From positions 1 to 30,330 of the forward strand of contig CAVECB010000022.1 in the NCBI GenBank assembly GCA_963614215.1: a DNA stretch of 30,330 nucleotides. Reading direction: 5' to 3'. The notes under the pieces were generated by a model, which saw nothing but the letters and a program-made list of their open reading frames with translations, searched no databases and was not told where the DNA came from. Position 1 is the stretch's first letter; each line of letters starts with the position of its first letter. Below are positions 21,323-28,791 of this stretch, one piece after another. The translations under genes and the position numbers were made by a program. Origin of the DNA: CAVAWX01 sp963614215. Its GTDB lineage: Bacteria; Actinomycetota; Coriobacteriia; Coriobacteriales; QAMH01.

Positions 21323-21357
21323 AGCCCGGCGACCCTCATATGAAGAGCCGCCGGGCT
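21323..21357 (-). terminator. Hairpin downstream of tuf
   Basis: AGCCCGGCG and CGCCGGGCT form a 9-bp GC-rich stem with a partly paired interior (CTC/GAG). The tail GGTTTGCGC is T-poor, so it may terminate only part of the tuf transcripts and let the rest enter rpmG. Confidence 0.55.
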
Positions 21358-21393
21358 CGTGTCATGCGTCAAACTCGCAAGCTCGCGCGCGTC

Positions 21394-22599
<1,206 letters not shown>

Positions 22600-22676
22600 G
22601 TTTCCTCCTAATGCCTTTTCGCTTCGTTGCCCCCGCACAAAAAGGCGGAAGCGCATGACCTATATAACACGTGCAA

Positions 22677-22695
22677 CGCCGCGGGTTGCGCGGCG
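22677..22695 (-). promoter_or_regulatory. Hairpin between tRNA-Met and tuf
   Basis: CGCCGCG-CAACC-CGCGGCG starts nine bases after the tRNA-Met CCA end. With no T-run it may be a processing or attenuation structure in the tRNA-tuf transcript. Confidence 0.4.
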
Positions 22696-22704
22696 GGTGA
22701 TGCC

Positions 22705-22781
22705 TGGTAGCGGCGACTGGATTCGAACCAGTGACGCCACGGGTATGAACCGTGTGCTCTAACCAACTGAGCTACGCCGCC
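22705..22781 (-). tRNA. tRNA-Met (CAU anticodon), elongator type
   Basis: Acceptor GGCGGCG/CGCCGCT, anticodon stem CACGG/CCGTG with loop TTCATAC, A73 and an encoded CCA. The absence of the C1xA72 mismatch and of the GGG/CCC anticodon stem rules out the initiator. The first acceptor pair is G1-U72. A lysidine-modified tRNA-Ile2 with the same CAU anticodon cannot be excluded by eye. Confidence 0.88.
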
Positions 22782-22880
22782 ATTTTGAGACGCCCTGAGC
22801 ACTCATGACGCCCAAAAACACAAATCAAGACGACGGAATCTCCGCCGCCAAAAACCGGGGCGAACCCCGGGTGGTGAAAA

Positions 22881-22955
22881 TGGAGCCTGTGATCGGGATT
22901 GAACCGATGGCCTCTTCCTTACCAAGGAAGTGCTCTACCCCTGAGCTACACAGGC
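22881..22955 (-). tRNA. tRNA-Thr (GGU anticodon)
   Basis: Acceptor GCCTGTG/CACAGGC, anticodon stem CTTCC/GGAAG with loop TTGGTAA, T-loop GGTTCAATCC, U73 and an encoded CCA. It lies two bases after tRNA-Tyr. Confidence 0.97.
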
Positions 22956-22957
22956 GA

Positions 22958-23042
22958 TGGTGGGCGCGCATGGATTCGAACCATGGTAGGCAAAGCCAAC
23001 GGATTTACAGTCCGCCCCGATTAACCGCTACGGCACGCGCCC
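22958..23042 (-). tRNA. tRNA-Tyr (GUA anticodon)
   Basis: An 85-nt class II tRNA with a long variable arm. Acceptor GGGCGCG/CGCGCCC, anticodon loop CTGTAAA, T-loop GGTTCGAATCC, A73 and an encoded CCA. It is the first gene behind the strong promoter at 23126-23154. Confidence 0.97.
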
Positions 23043-23125
23043 ATCGTGTGATGAAACTCGCTATGTGCGCTTTTCAAGTTGCACGCTGCACAAGAAGGCA
23101 TACGCCCGCTGCACAGCGGTCAAAG

Positions 23126-23154
23126 ATAGTACCTCGTGAAAAGCATGCTGTCAA
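23126..23154 (-). promoter_or_regulatory. Strong promoter of the tRNA-tuf operon
   Basis: On the minus strand a perfect TTGACA (23149-23154) is separated by exactly 17 bp from TACTAT (23126-23131). The start is expected near 23119, about 75 nt upstream of tRNA-Tyr. It is the best sigma-70-type promoter in the window and fits stable-RNA and tuf expression. Confidence 0.8.
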
Positions 23155-23196
23155 CGAAAAGGATGCAATACCACGCACCCGGGCGTATCTTCACGC

Positions 23197-23496
23197 TTAA
23201 ACCGTGCCCTCGCCCGCCCCTTCAAGAGCCGCTTTTCCGCCGCAAACAGCAGCCTCGCTGCCCACGTCGTTGCCAACGGCACGAACGCCGGCTTCGCTGT
23301 CCACGTCGCCACCGACGGCGCGAATGCCAGACGTACCGCCACCTGCGCCGGGCGCCACGATGCGCGGGGCATGGCAGTTCGGGCATTTCGCCTCCTCACC
23401 CACATACGGCGTGCCGCACAAAGGGCAGCGTCCGAAGTCCGCTTTTCCCTTCACCATCGCGCACTTGCCGCAGCGCGTGCAAAACATACAGGCCAT
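23197..23496 (-). CDS. Zinc-ribbon protein with a 13-aa tandem repeat, 99 aa
   Basis: Starts at ATG 23496 with AGGAGGG eight bases upstream. Eight cysteines in four CxxC pairs occupy the first 41 residues (C3/C6, C9/C12, C24/C27, C38/C41: MACMFCTRCGKC, CPLCG, CPNCH). These suggest one or two zinc ribbons, or a rubredoxin/ferredoxin-like metal site. The remainder is Gly/Ala/Val-rich and holds two near-identical 13-residue units (RAVGGDVDSEAGV, RAVGNDVGSEAAV). Function unknown. It stands alone between the tRNA promoter and the terminator of the transporter operon. Confidence 0.75.
   Translation of the reverse strand: MACMFCTRCGKCAMVKGKADFGRCPLCGTPYVGEEAKCPNCHAPRIVAPGAGGGTSGIRAVGGDVDSEAGVRAVGNDVGSEAAVCGGKAALEGAGEGTV
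23252..23329. repeat. Two tandem 39-bp units inside the zinc-ribbon gene
   Basis: Units at 23252-23290 and 23291-23329 begin GCCTCGCTGCCCACGTCG and GCTTCGCTGTCCACGTCG. The 39-bp period keeps frame and gives the 13-aa protein repeat. Confidence 0.75.
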
Positions 23497-23615
23497 CGCA
23501 GGCGCCCTCCTTTCCTCAACCGACAAAACGCGAGGAGACGGGCCGCGTGCCTGCGTTTACCGCACGACACGAAGCCCGCCCCTCTTTTCAGCTTATGGAT
23601 GAAAGCCGAAGGCCC

Positions 23616-23656
23616 GGCACGTCCGAAAGGCCCCCAGACGGCCTCTCGGACATGCC
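23616..23656 (-). terminator. Long hairpin ending the oxidoreductase-transporter operon
   Basis: On the minus strand GGCA(T)GTCCGA(G)AGGCC pairs with GGCCT(T)TCGGAC(G)TGCC, about 15 bp with three single mismatches, 32 bases after the MFS stop. The tail is only modestly T-rich (GGGCCTTCGGCTTTC), so efficiency is uncertain. Confidence 0.6.
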
Positions 23657-23687
23657 TCAAGCGAGCCTTCAAGCCACTCCCGAAACG

Positions 23688-25013
23688 CTAGCCCTGCTGC
23701 ATCTCCTTGCGCGCGACGCCCTTGCGGGGCATGAGGAACGCAATCACAGCCGCGATGGCCATGGTGATGCCGACAATCAGGAAGGAGTCGCCCACGACGC
23801 CCGACGCGTCGATGACGACGCCGGCCAGCCACGGACCCAGATAGCGCCCGACAATGTTGATGGTGCCGACCACGCCCGTGCCCGTCGCGCGGATGTCGTC
23901 GTCGTAGTACTCGCCCGCGCAGGTCATGATGACCGTGATGACGCCGGTGCAGGCCGTGTTGGCCGCGACGAAGAAGTACAGGATGCCGAGGTTCATCTCG
24001 GCGCCGCTCGTCAGGTAGAAGAAGTACCCGAAGCCAAAGACCGCGTTCAGCGCGACCATGATGGCCATGAGCGTCTTGCGCTCCATGCGATCCGAAATCT
24101 GTCCCAGTATCAGCTCGGTGATGATGCAGCAGACGCCCGCGATAGAGATGGACAGCGACGCGGCCGCCAGGTCGAAGCCGACGTTTTGGATGGTCGCGAC
24201 ATAGTACTGGGTCGCTGCCATGTAACCCACCTGGTAGACGATGTAGAAGATGCCGAAGTGCCAGGTGATGGGCATCTTCAGGACGCGGCTGATGGCGCTA
24301 TTGCCGTTGCCGGAAGCCTCGCCGTCGGCGGCCTTTTCCATCTTGGGCTCGGGCGCCGTCTGCACGCCTTCGGGCGCACCGTAGGGACGCAGGCCGAGGT
24401 CTTCAGGGCCTTCGCGGAAGGTGACGGCGATGAAGATGGCAATAGCCGCATAAATCACGCCGAAGATGATGTAGGACATGGCCCAGCCCATGCTCGCGAT
24501 GATCATCGGGGCGACGATGCCCAGCACCAGTGCCGAGAAGTTCGCGCCCGGGGTGATGAGCGACATGCCCATGCCGCGCTTGTGCGGCGCGAACCAACGC
24601 GAGACAATCTTGGGCAGGATGGCCATGAGCAGGCCGGCGGTACCGCAGCCGGCGATGGCCCAGGTGATGATGGCCGGAATGAGGCCCAGCGGCGCGCACA
24701 GCCCAAAGAGTATGGCGCCGATCGCCGCAAGCGAGCACGCCGCCACGATGGCCTTGCGCGTGCCTATCTTGTCGGCGAGCATGCCCCACGCAAACGACAG
24801 GCCCGCGTAAAAGATCATGTACACAGACGTGACCAGGCCTATCTCGGCGTATCCGACGTCGAGGGCCTGCCTGATGGACTCCAGCGAGATGGCCGGGAGC
24901 CGCTGCGCGCTCAACACGATGAACTGGGTGAGAAAGCCTCCGAGGCAGATGACGAAGGCGTAATGCAGCACCTTTTTCTTCTTCGGCGCTGCATCTTCCA
25001 CTGTTTGCAACAT
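23688..25013 (-). CDS. MFS transporter, OFA (oxalate/formate antiporter-like) type
   Basis: 441 aa from the ATG at 25013, with GGAGGAACGTC directly before it. Twelve predicted membrane helices lie in two halves joined by a cytoplasmic loop at about 205-245 (Pro/Glu/Gly-rich). The N-half has the MFS signature loop GMLADKIGTRKAIVAA and SRWFAPHKRGMGMSL; the C-half has GQISDRMERKTLMAI. The RWF-x6-RGxAxG-like block and overall pattern fit the OFA and related carboxylate carriers. It is the last gene behind a cytoplasmic molybdoenzyme that lacks a Tat signal, so import of the enzyme's substrate (or exchange for product) is the likely role. Confidence 0.9.
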   Translation of the reverse strand: MLQTVEDAAPKKKKVLHYAFVICLGGFLTQFIVLSAQRLPAISLESIRQALDVGYAEIGLVTSVYMIFYAGLSFAWGMLADKIGTRKAIVAACSLAAIGAILFGLCAPLGLIPAIITWAIAGCGTAGLLMAILPKIVSRWFAPHKRGMGMSLITPGANFSALVLGIVAPMIIASMGWAMSYIIFGVIYAAIAIFIAVTFREGPEDLGLRPYGAPEGVQTAPEPKMEKAADGEASGNGNSAISRVLKMPITWHFGIFYIVYQVGYMAATQYYVATIQNVGFDLAAASLSISIAGVCCIITELILGQISDRMERKTLMAIMVALNAVFGFGYFFYLTSGAEMNLGILYFFVAANTACTGVITVIMTCAGEYYDDDIRATGTGVVGTINIVGRYLGPWLAGVVIDASGVVGDSFLIVGITMAIAAVIAFLMPRKGVARKEMQQG

Positions 25014-25130
25014 GACGTTCCTCCTTTGATTGCTTGCCAAAACCTTTCACCCGGACAGACCATCCGGGGCAAACGGCCTCGCCCCTTCACGCGAGACCGG
25101 TGATGCTGTGCTTGCTCGAAAGCGTCGCTC

Positions 25131-25158
25131 AAAAAAGGCCGCGGCGCCTCCGATGCCG
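25131..25158 (-). terminator. Weak hairpin plus T-run before the MFS gene
   Basis: GCGGC-ATCGGAGGC-GCCGC, then GGCC and TTTTTT on the minus strand. The four-base gap between stem and T-run makes it a poor terminator; partial attenuation before the transporter gene is possible. Confidence 0.3.
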
Positions 25159-25163
25159 CTTTT

Positions 25164-25649
25164 TCAGGCAGACGTGCGCGAGGCGCCTGAAAAGGGACGA
25201 GTGAAAAACGAGACGAGGGTGCCCGCCTTGCCCTGCGCGCGACGTGCCCGCCGCTCGGATGCGCGCCGCTCCTTTGCGGCTCGAGCCTCGGCGTCGAACT
25301 GCGCGCACGCTTTCGCGCCCTCGCTTTCCTCGAGCAGCGCATGGTGCTCCACGAGTTCGTCGTCGGAAAACAGCCGCGCCGCCCGCTTCTTGTCGAACGC
25401 GGGCACGTAGAGGTCCACGCCGTAGTTTTTGTCCTTGCTCTGCGGGATGGCCATGCACATGACGGGGTGGTTCATCTTCATCGTGCCGAGGTCTTTGCCA
25501 TAAAGCGCAATGCCCTCGTGCCGAAACAGGTTCGCGACGCCCCGGTAGCGCCGAAGCTCCTTGACGTTTCCCAGGTAGCTCCACGTGGTGCGCTCGAACT
25601 CGTCGAGATCGACCATGGTCGTCCACCCTTTTCTCTGCTGTGGCAACAT
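25164..25649 (-). CDS. Unrecognised 161-aa protein within the molybdoenzyme operon
   Basis: Start ATG 25649 with AGGAGG eight bases upstream; the leader GGAGGAACGTC is the same as before the MFS gene. I do not recognise the family. Residues 13-110 look like a compact soluble domain: DLDEFERTTWSYLGNVKELR, LFRHEGIALYGKDLGTMKMN, HPVMCMAIPQSKDKNYGVDL, then FDKKRAARLFSDDELVEHHA. The C-terminal 45 residues are very Arg/Ala/Glu-rich and probably helical. There is a single Cys in the core, so no Fe-S cluster. No TorD-like pattern was seen. The position between the ferredoxin subunit and the transporter suggests an accessory or third-subunit role. Confidence 0.72.
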   Translation of the reverse strand: MLPQQRKGWTTMVDLDEFERTTWSYLGNVKELRRYRGVANLFRHEGIALYGKDLGTMKMNHPVMCMAIPQSKDKNYGVDLYVPAFDKKRAARLFSDDELVEHHALLEESEGAKACAQFDAEARAAKERRASERRARRAQGKAGTLVSFFTRPFSGASRTSA

Positions 25650-25758
25650 GCGACGTTCCTCCTTTACCCGTCGTGTTTTGCGTGTCCTGCGCGCCTTCTC
25701 GCCGCGCGCCTTTTGTCTTTCGCCCTCGTCTTTCACCCTTTGCCCGTCGCTTTTCGCG

Positions 25759-26091
25759 CTAGGGCATGAAGCAGCAGACCTTCTTGCCGCCCAGCTCGAC
25801 CATGCGCGCCGCCATCTCCTGAACGGGCAGCACCTCGATAACCTTTGCCAGGCAGTGCAGCTCGCAGGAGGCCGGTTTGCCCTCCTCGACGCGGGCCGCG
25901 CACAAATCGCACAGCCGCGAGGGCACGGGCACGTAGTCCCACTCCCACTCGCCGCCGAGGCGCTCGGGCCCTATCTGCTCGACCTTGATGCCCCACTCGC
26001 CGCCTTCGAGGCCCTTTTCCTTCAGACACGAGATTTCGCAGGACTGGCAGCCCGTGCACAGCCCGTAGTTGATGAGCATTCCGTAATCCAT
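25759..26091 (-). CDS. 4Fe-4S ferredoxin-type electron-transfer subunit
   Basis: 110 aa from the ATG at 26091, with AGGAGGGAG upstream. Two cysteine sets are visible: C12/C15/C18/C22 (LCTGCQSCEISC) and C61/C64/C76/C80 (CDLC, then CELHC). This is the DmsB/PhsB-like plan cut down to two [4Fe-4S] clusters, where DmsB has four. A CC pair lies four residues from the end. There is no Tat signal or membrane anchor. The gene begins 13 nt after the oxidoreductase stop, so it is its obligate partner, passing electrons to the catalytic subunit from an unknown donor. Confidence 0.93.
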   Translation of the reverse strand: MDYGMLINYGLCTGCQSCEISCLKEKGLEGGEWGIKVEQIGPERLGGEWEWDYVPVPSRLCDLCAARVEEGKPASCELHCLAKVIEVLPVQEMAARMVELGGKKVCCFMP

Positions 26092-26104
26092 CGCCAACTC
26101 CCTC

Positions 26105-28399
26105 CTACTCCGCGTCCAGGCTCGCAACGCGGCGAATGCTGCAGATGCCGTTTTTGTAGGGCGCGCCGTAGCCCGTCACCGAGACGCTCTCGTGCGGGAT
26201 CAGGTTGTTGGCATTGGCCTTCCACACGCCGTAGAGGTTCGGTGCCTCGCCATCTTGCTCGGGGAACCACCACGCGTGCTCGACGTGCACGAACTTGTCG
26301 TTGACCTCGTGGGACAGGTGCGCCTTTTGCGTCATCGAGCCCTGCGGGCTTTTGATCTCGACCCAGTCGCCTTCTTGGATGCCGTAGGTCGCGGCCACGT
26401 CCGGACTGATGGTGACGAGCGGCCAGGGGTGCAGCTTGCGCATGCTCGTGCCCTTTTGCCGATGCTCGGAGTGAAACATTGAGATGTGGCGCCCGCCTGT
26501 CGTGTAGTACAGCGGAAACTCCCCGGCCAAATCCGGCCGCGAGATGTGGCTGAACTCCGGCTCTTCGAAGTAGGGCACGGGCTGCTCGCCGAACATCTCG
26601 AGCACGACCGACCACAGCTCGATGCGCCCGCTGCTGGTCTGAAATCCTGGCTGCCCGTCGTCGCGCAGCAAACCCTTCTCGTACTTGCGGTACTCGTAGC
26701 CGGCCATCTTCGCGGGCACGGCCTTCACCTCGTCAAGCCCATAGCCGTAGTTTTCTTTCAGCTTCTGATCGAAAAACTCCTCGGGCGAGTCCATGCTCTC
26801 CCACAGCTCGGGGCGCATGCGCTTGCCCATGTCGATCAAGATCTCGAGGTCGGATTTCGTGTTGGGGTTGTGCACCGCCTCGTTCATCGCGCCGATGAAG
26901 TGCTGGTTGCGCCCGTAGTTCGGCGTGACCAGCCCCTCGTGCTCGGCGAAGGTGGACAACGGCAGCACCATGTCGCACAGACCCATGATGGTCGGCGTCA
27001 TGAAGATGTCTTGCGCGACGACAAACTCTAGGTCGCGCATCGCCTCGTACCAGCGTTTGGGCTGGTCGGCCATGCAGGCAAGCGGGTTGTTGCCGATGAT
27101 CCAGCACATGCGCAGCTTGTAGTACTCGGGGCGATCTGCCCACTTACCCTCGAGCCAGTTCAGCAGGGTGTCGCCTTGCACGCCGCCCATGGCCGCACCC
27201 GCGTTGAACAGCGCGTACTTGCCATCCGGGTCCACGATATGCTTTGCCGCCATCTCCGGCGAGATGGTGTCGGACATGTCGTAGCGCCACTGGCCGATGA
27301 AGCTCGTAGGCTTGGTGATGGTGATGCCGCCCGGCACGTCGATGTAGCCGCAGATGGCGCATATGGCCAAAAAGCTCTGGGCCGCCTGCGTGGACTGCTT
27401 GGACTGGTCGAGCGCCACGCCCCAGGTGGCTGTCGAGGGCGCATTCGTGGCAAAGGCGCGCGCCGCCCCCACGAGCTGCTCGGGCTCGACCCAGGAGACC
27501 TCCTGTACCTTTTCCGGGGTCCAGTCCTTCACCGCCTCGGCCAGCTCGTCAAAACCGTAGCACCACTTGTCCACGAAGTCGTGGTCGTAGAGGCCTTCGG
27601 TGATGATGACGCGCAGCATGCCCATGCCGACGGCCGCGTCCGTGCCCGGGCGCAGCTGCAGGTGGTACTCGGCGTGCGCGCCCAGCCAGGTGAGCCGCGG
27701 GTCCACGGTAATGATCTTCGAGCCGCGCTTCATCAAATCGATGATGCTGTGGCCGAAAAAGCCGTCGGGGCTGGAGTAGAGCGGGTCCTTGCCCCAGACC
27801 ATGATGTATTTGGGCACCTGATAGCCCGGATGGTCGTAGCGGTCCTCCCAGTACTGAGCAAAGTCGATCTCGGGCACGCCGGCGCCCAGCAGATAGTTCG
27901 TGATGGTCGCGCGCGGCCCGTAGCAGGCCTCGCCGGAAAACGCGTAGGTGGACGCGCCGTTGGGCGAGTTGCAGATGGCCGGTCCGTAGACAGGCGCGTA
28001 GAGCGTGGACTCGCGGCCGGTGCCCGTCAGGGTAAAGATGGTCTCGGCGCCCCAGGTGTCTTGGACCTCGCGAATCTTGGCCTCGAGGATGTCGTAGGCC
28101 TCGTCCCAAGACACCTCGCGCCACGCGTCTTTGCCGCGGTCGGCGCGATCGCGCACCATGGGCGACTGCAGGCGCTCGGGGCTGTACATGATCTCGTCGA
28201 GCGCGAGGCAACGCGGGCACAGGCGCCCGTTGGTGATGGGGTGGTCGGGGTCGCCTTCCACCTTCACGAGCTTATTGTCCTTCACGTGCAAAATGAGGCC
28301 GCATCCCACCGGATGGTCTCCCGGGGGCGACCAGGCGCAGGTGCGCACCTTCATCACCCCATCCTCTTCTACAATCCAGGGCTTTTCCGTCTCAGCCAT
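26105..28399 (-). CDS. Cytoplasmic molybdopterin oxidoreductase, catalytic subunit (DMSO reductase family)
   Basis: 764 aa from the ATG at 28399 (GGAGGG six bases upstream). The enzyme carries a bis-MGD Mo or W centre. The N-terminal Fe-S region is CAWSPPGDHPVGCG (C21, C33) and GRLCPRC (C61, C64). Where relatives have a second Cys (SPPGCH), this has Asp28. Then come the SPNGASTYAFSGEACYGPRA segment, with C159 the likely metal ligand by position, IMVWGKDPLYSSPDGF, and late MGD-binding blocks (GGRHISMFHSEHR, GDWVEIKSPQGSM). There is no Tat signal. Acetylene-hydratase, pyrogallol-transhydroxylase and catechol-dehydroxylase enzymes are the nearest relatives I can suggest; the substrate is unknown. 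Confidence 0.93.
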   Translation of the reverse strand: MAETEKPWIVEEDGVMKVRTCAWSPPGDHPVGCGLILHVKDNKLVKVEGDPDHPITNGRLCPRCLALDEIMYSPERLQSPMVRDRADRGKDAWREVSWDEAYDILEAKIREVQDTWGAETIFTLTGTGRESTLYAPVYGPAICNSPNGASTYAFSGEACYGPRATITNYLLGAGVPEIDFAQYWEDRYDHPGYQVPKYIMVWGKDPLYSSPDGFFGHSIIDLMKRGSKIITVDPRLTWLGAHAEYHLQLRPGTDAAVGMGMLRVIITEGLYDHDFVDKWCYGFDELAEAVKDWTPEKVQEVSWVEPEQLVGAARAFATNAPSTATWGVALDQSKQSTQAAQSFLAICAICGYIDVPGGITITKPTSFIGQWRYDMSDTISPEMAAKHIVDPDGKYALFNAGAAMGGVQGDTLLNWLEGKWADRPEYYKLRMCWIIGNNPLACMADQPKRWYEAMRDLEFVVAQDIFMTPTIMGLCDMVLPLSTFAEHEGLVTPNYGRNQHFIGAMNEAVHNPNTKSDLEILIDMGKRMRPELWESMDSPEEFFDQKLKENYGYGLDEVKAVPAKMAGYEYRKYEKGLLRDDGQPGFQTSSGRIELWSVVLEMFGEQPVPYFEEPEFSHISRPDLAGEFPLYYTTGGRHISMFHSEHRQKGTSMRKLHPWPLVTISPDVAATYGIQEGDWVEIKSPQGSMTQKAHLSHEVNDKFVHVEHAWWFPEQDGEAPNLYGVWKANANNLIPHESVSVTGYGAPYKNGICSIRRVASLDAE

Positions 28400-28480
28400 G
28401 TAAATCCCTCCTTCTCTCTTGGCCGCAAGCGCCGGGCGTGCCTTTGACGGGGCGCGACAGGCGAAGCTCTTGCGGGGAGG

Positions 28481-28508
28481 AAGATATGGAGAAAACGCGG
28501 GCCGGCAA
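28481..28508 (-). promoter_or_regulatory. Candidate promoter of the molybdoenzyme operon
   Basis: On the minus strand TTGCCG (28503-28508) and TATCTT (28481-28486) are 16 bp apart. The expected start is near 28474, giving a 75-nt leader. Both boxes match consensus at four of six positions, consistent with a promoter that needs activation. Confidence 0.4.
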
Positions 28509-28525
28509 AGCTGCCTAACGGGTGG

Positions 28526-28543
28526 TTTTCCGCATTTTCCGCA
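28526..28543. repeat. Perfect tandem 9-mer TTTTCCGCA, candidate activator site
   Basis: Two adjacent copies of TTTTCCGCA, followed by a degenerate third (GGTTTTTTCGG). They fall about 50-70 bp upstream of the predicted transcription start, where LuxR/NarL-type activators commonly bind. Binding is inferred. Confidence 0.45.
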
Positions 28544-28678
28544 GGTTTTTTCGGAGGGTGAAAGGGGTGGCACGCGCAACCCGAAAAGGGTTGTTCGCCA
28601 TGGTCTAGCTGGGATTATTTGGGTGAATGGAGATTTTGAGCGACGATGAGGCGCGCAGGCAGGCCGAAAGGCCTTTGC

Positions 28679-28791
28679 CGAAGAAGGCTATGCGCGCGGC
28701 CGAGGGGGCTTCGCCCGAAGAAGGCTATGCGCGCGGCCGAGGGGAGCTTCGCCCGAAGAAGGCTATGCGCGCGGCCGAGGTTCTTCGCCCG
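28679..28791. repeat. Three tandem 37-38 bp repeats over the LuxR-type regulator stop codon
   Basis: Core CGAAGAAGGCTATGCGCGCG, continuing GCCGAGG, starts at 28679, 28716 and 28754. Spacing is 37 and 38 bp, with 27 identical bases per copy. The junctions carry a palindrome CTTCGCCCGAAG. The regulator's TAG lies within the last copy (28763-28765), so two copies are noncoding. Confidence 0.85.

Larger units (their letters stand above)
28400..28762. other. 363-bp leader between the regulator and the molybdoenzyme operon
   Basis: No gene is seen here; the open frame joining the oxidoreductase upstream to 28579 has no plausible start. It holds a candidate promoter (28481-28508), a tandem 9-mer (28526-28543), a dyad CAACCC-GAAAA-GGGTTG (28577-28593) and most of the 37-38 bp repeats near the regulator stop. 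Confidence 0.6.

Noticed and set aside
23136..25103. 655-aa plus-strand ORF
   Set aside because: It runs antisense through the MFS gene and the zinc-ribbon gene, has a charged low-complexity composition, and starts inside the tRNA promoter.
25650..25736. Basic N-terminal extension of the 161-aa protein
   Set aside because: AGGAGG at the right distance marks ATG 25649, and the extension is a purine-rich leader translated as Lys/Arg/Glu.
26105..28399. Possible selenocysteine or frameshift in the molybdoenzyme
   Set aside because: The frame is continuous without in-frame TGA and the probable metal ligand is an ordinary Cys (C159).
27176..28447. 423-aa plus-strand ORF
   Set aside because: Antisense to the molybdoenzyme catalytic gene, whose own frame has all family motifs.
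28400..28579. N-terminal extension of the molybdoenzyme with a KTCGKCGKPP motif
   Set aside because: The extension lies before a strong GGAGGG ribosome site and the family start MAETEKPW; it also overlaps the predicted promoter, so the CxxC is chance.
28679..28791. Possible CRISPR array
   Set aside because: The repeats are contiguous with no unique spacers of 25-40 bp, and no cas gene is present; it is a simple tandem repeat.
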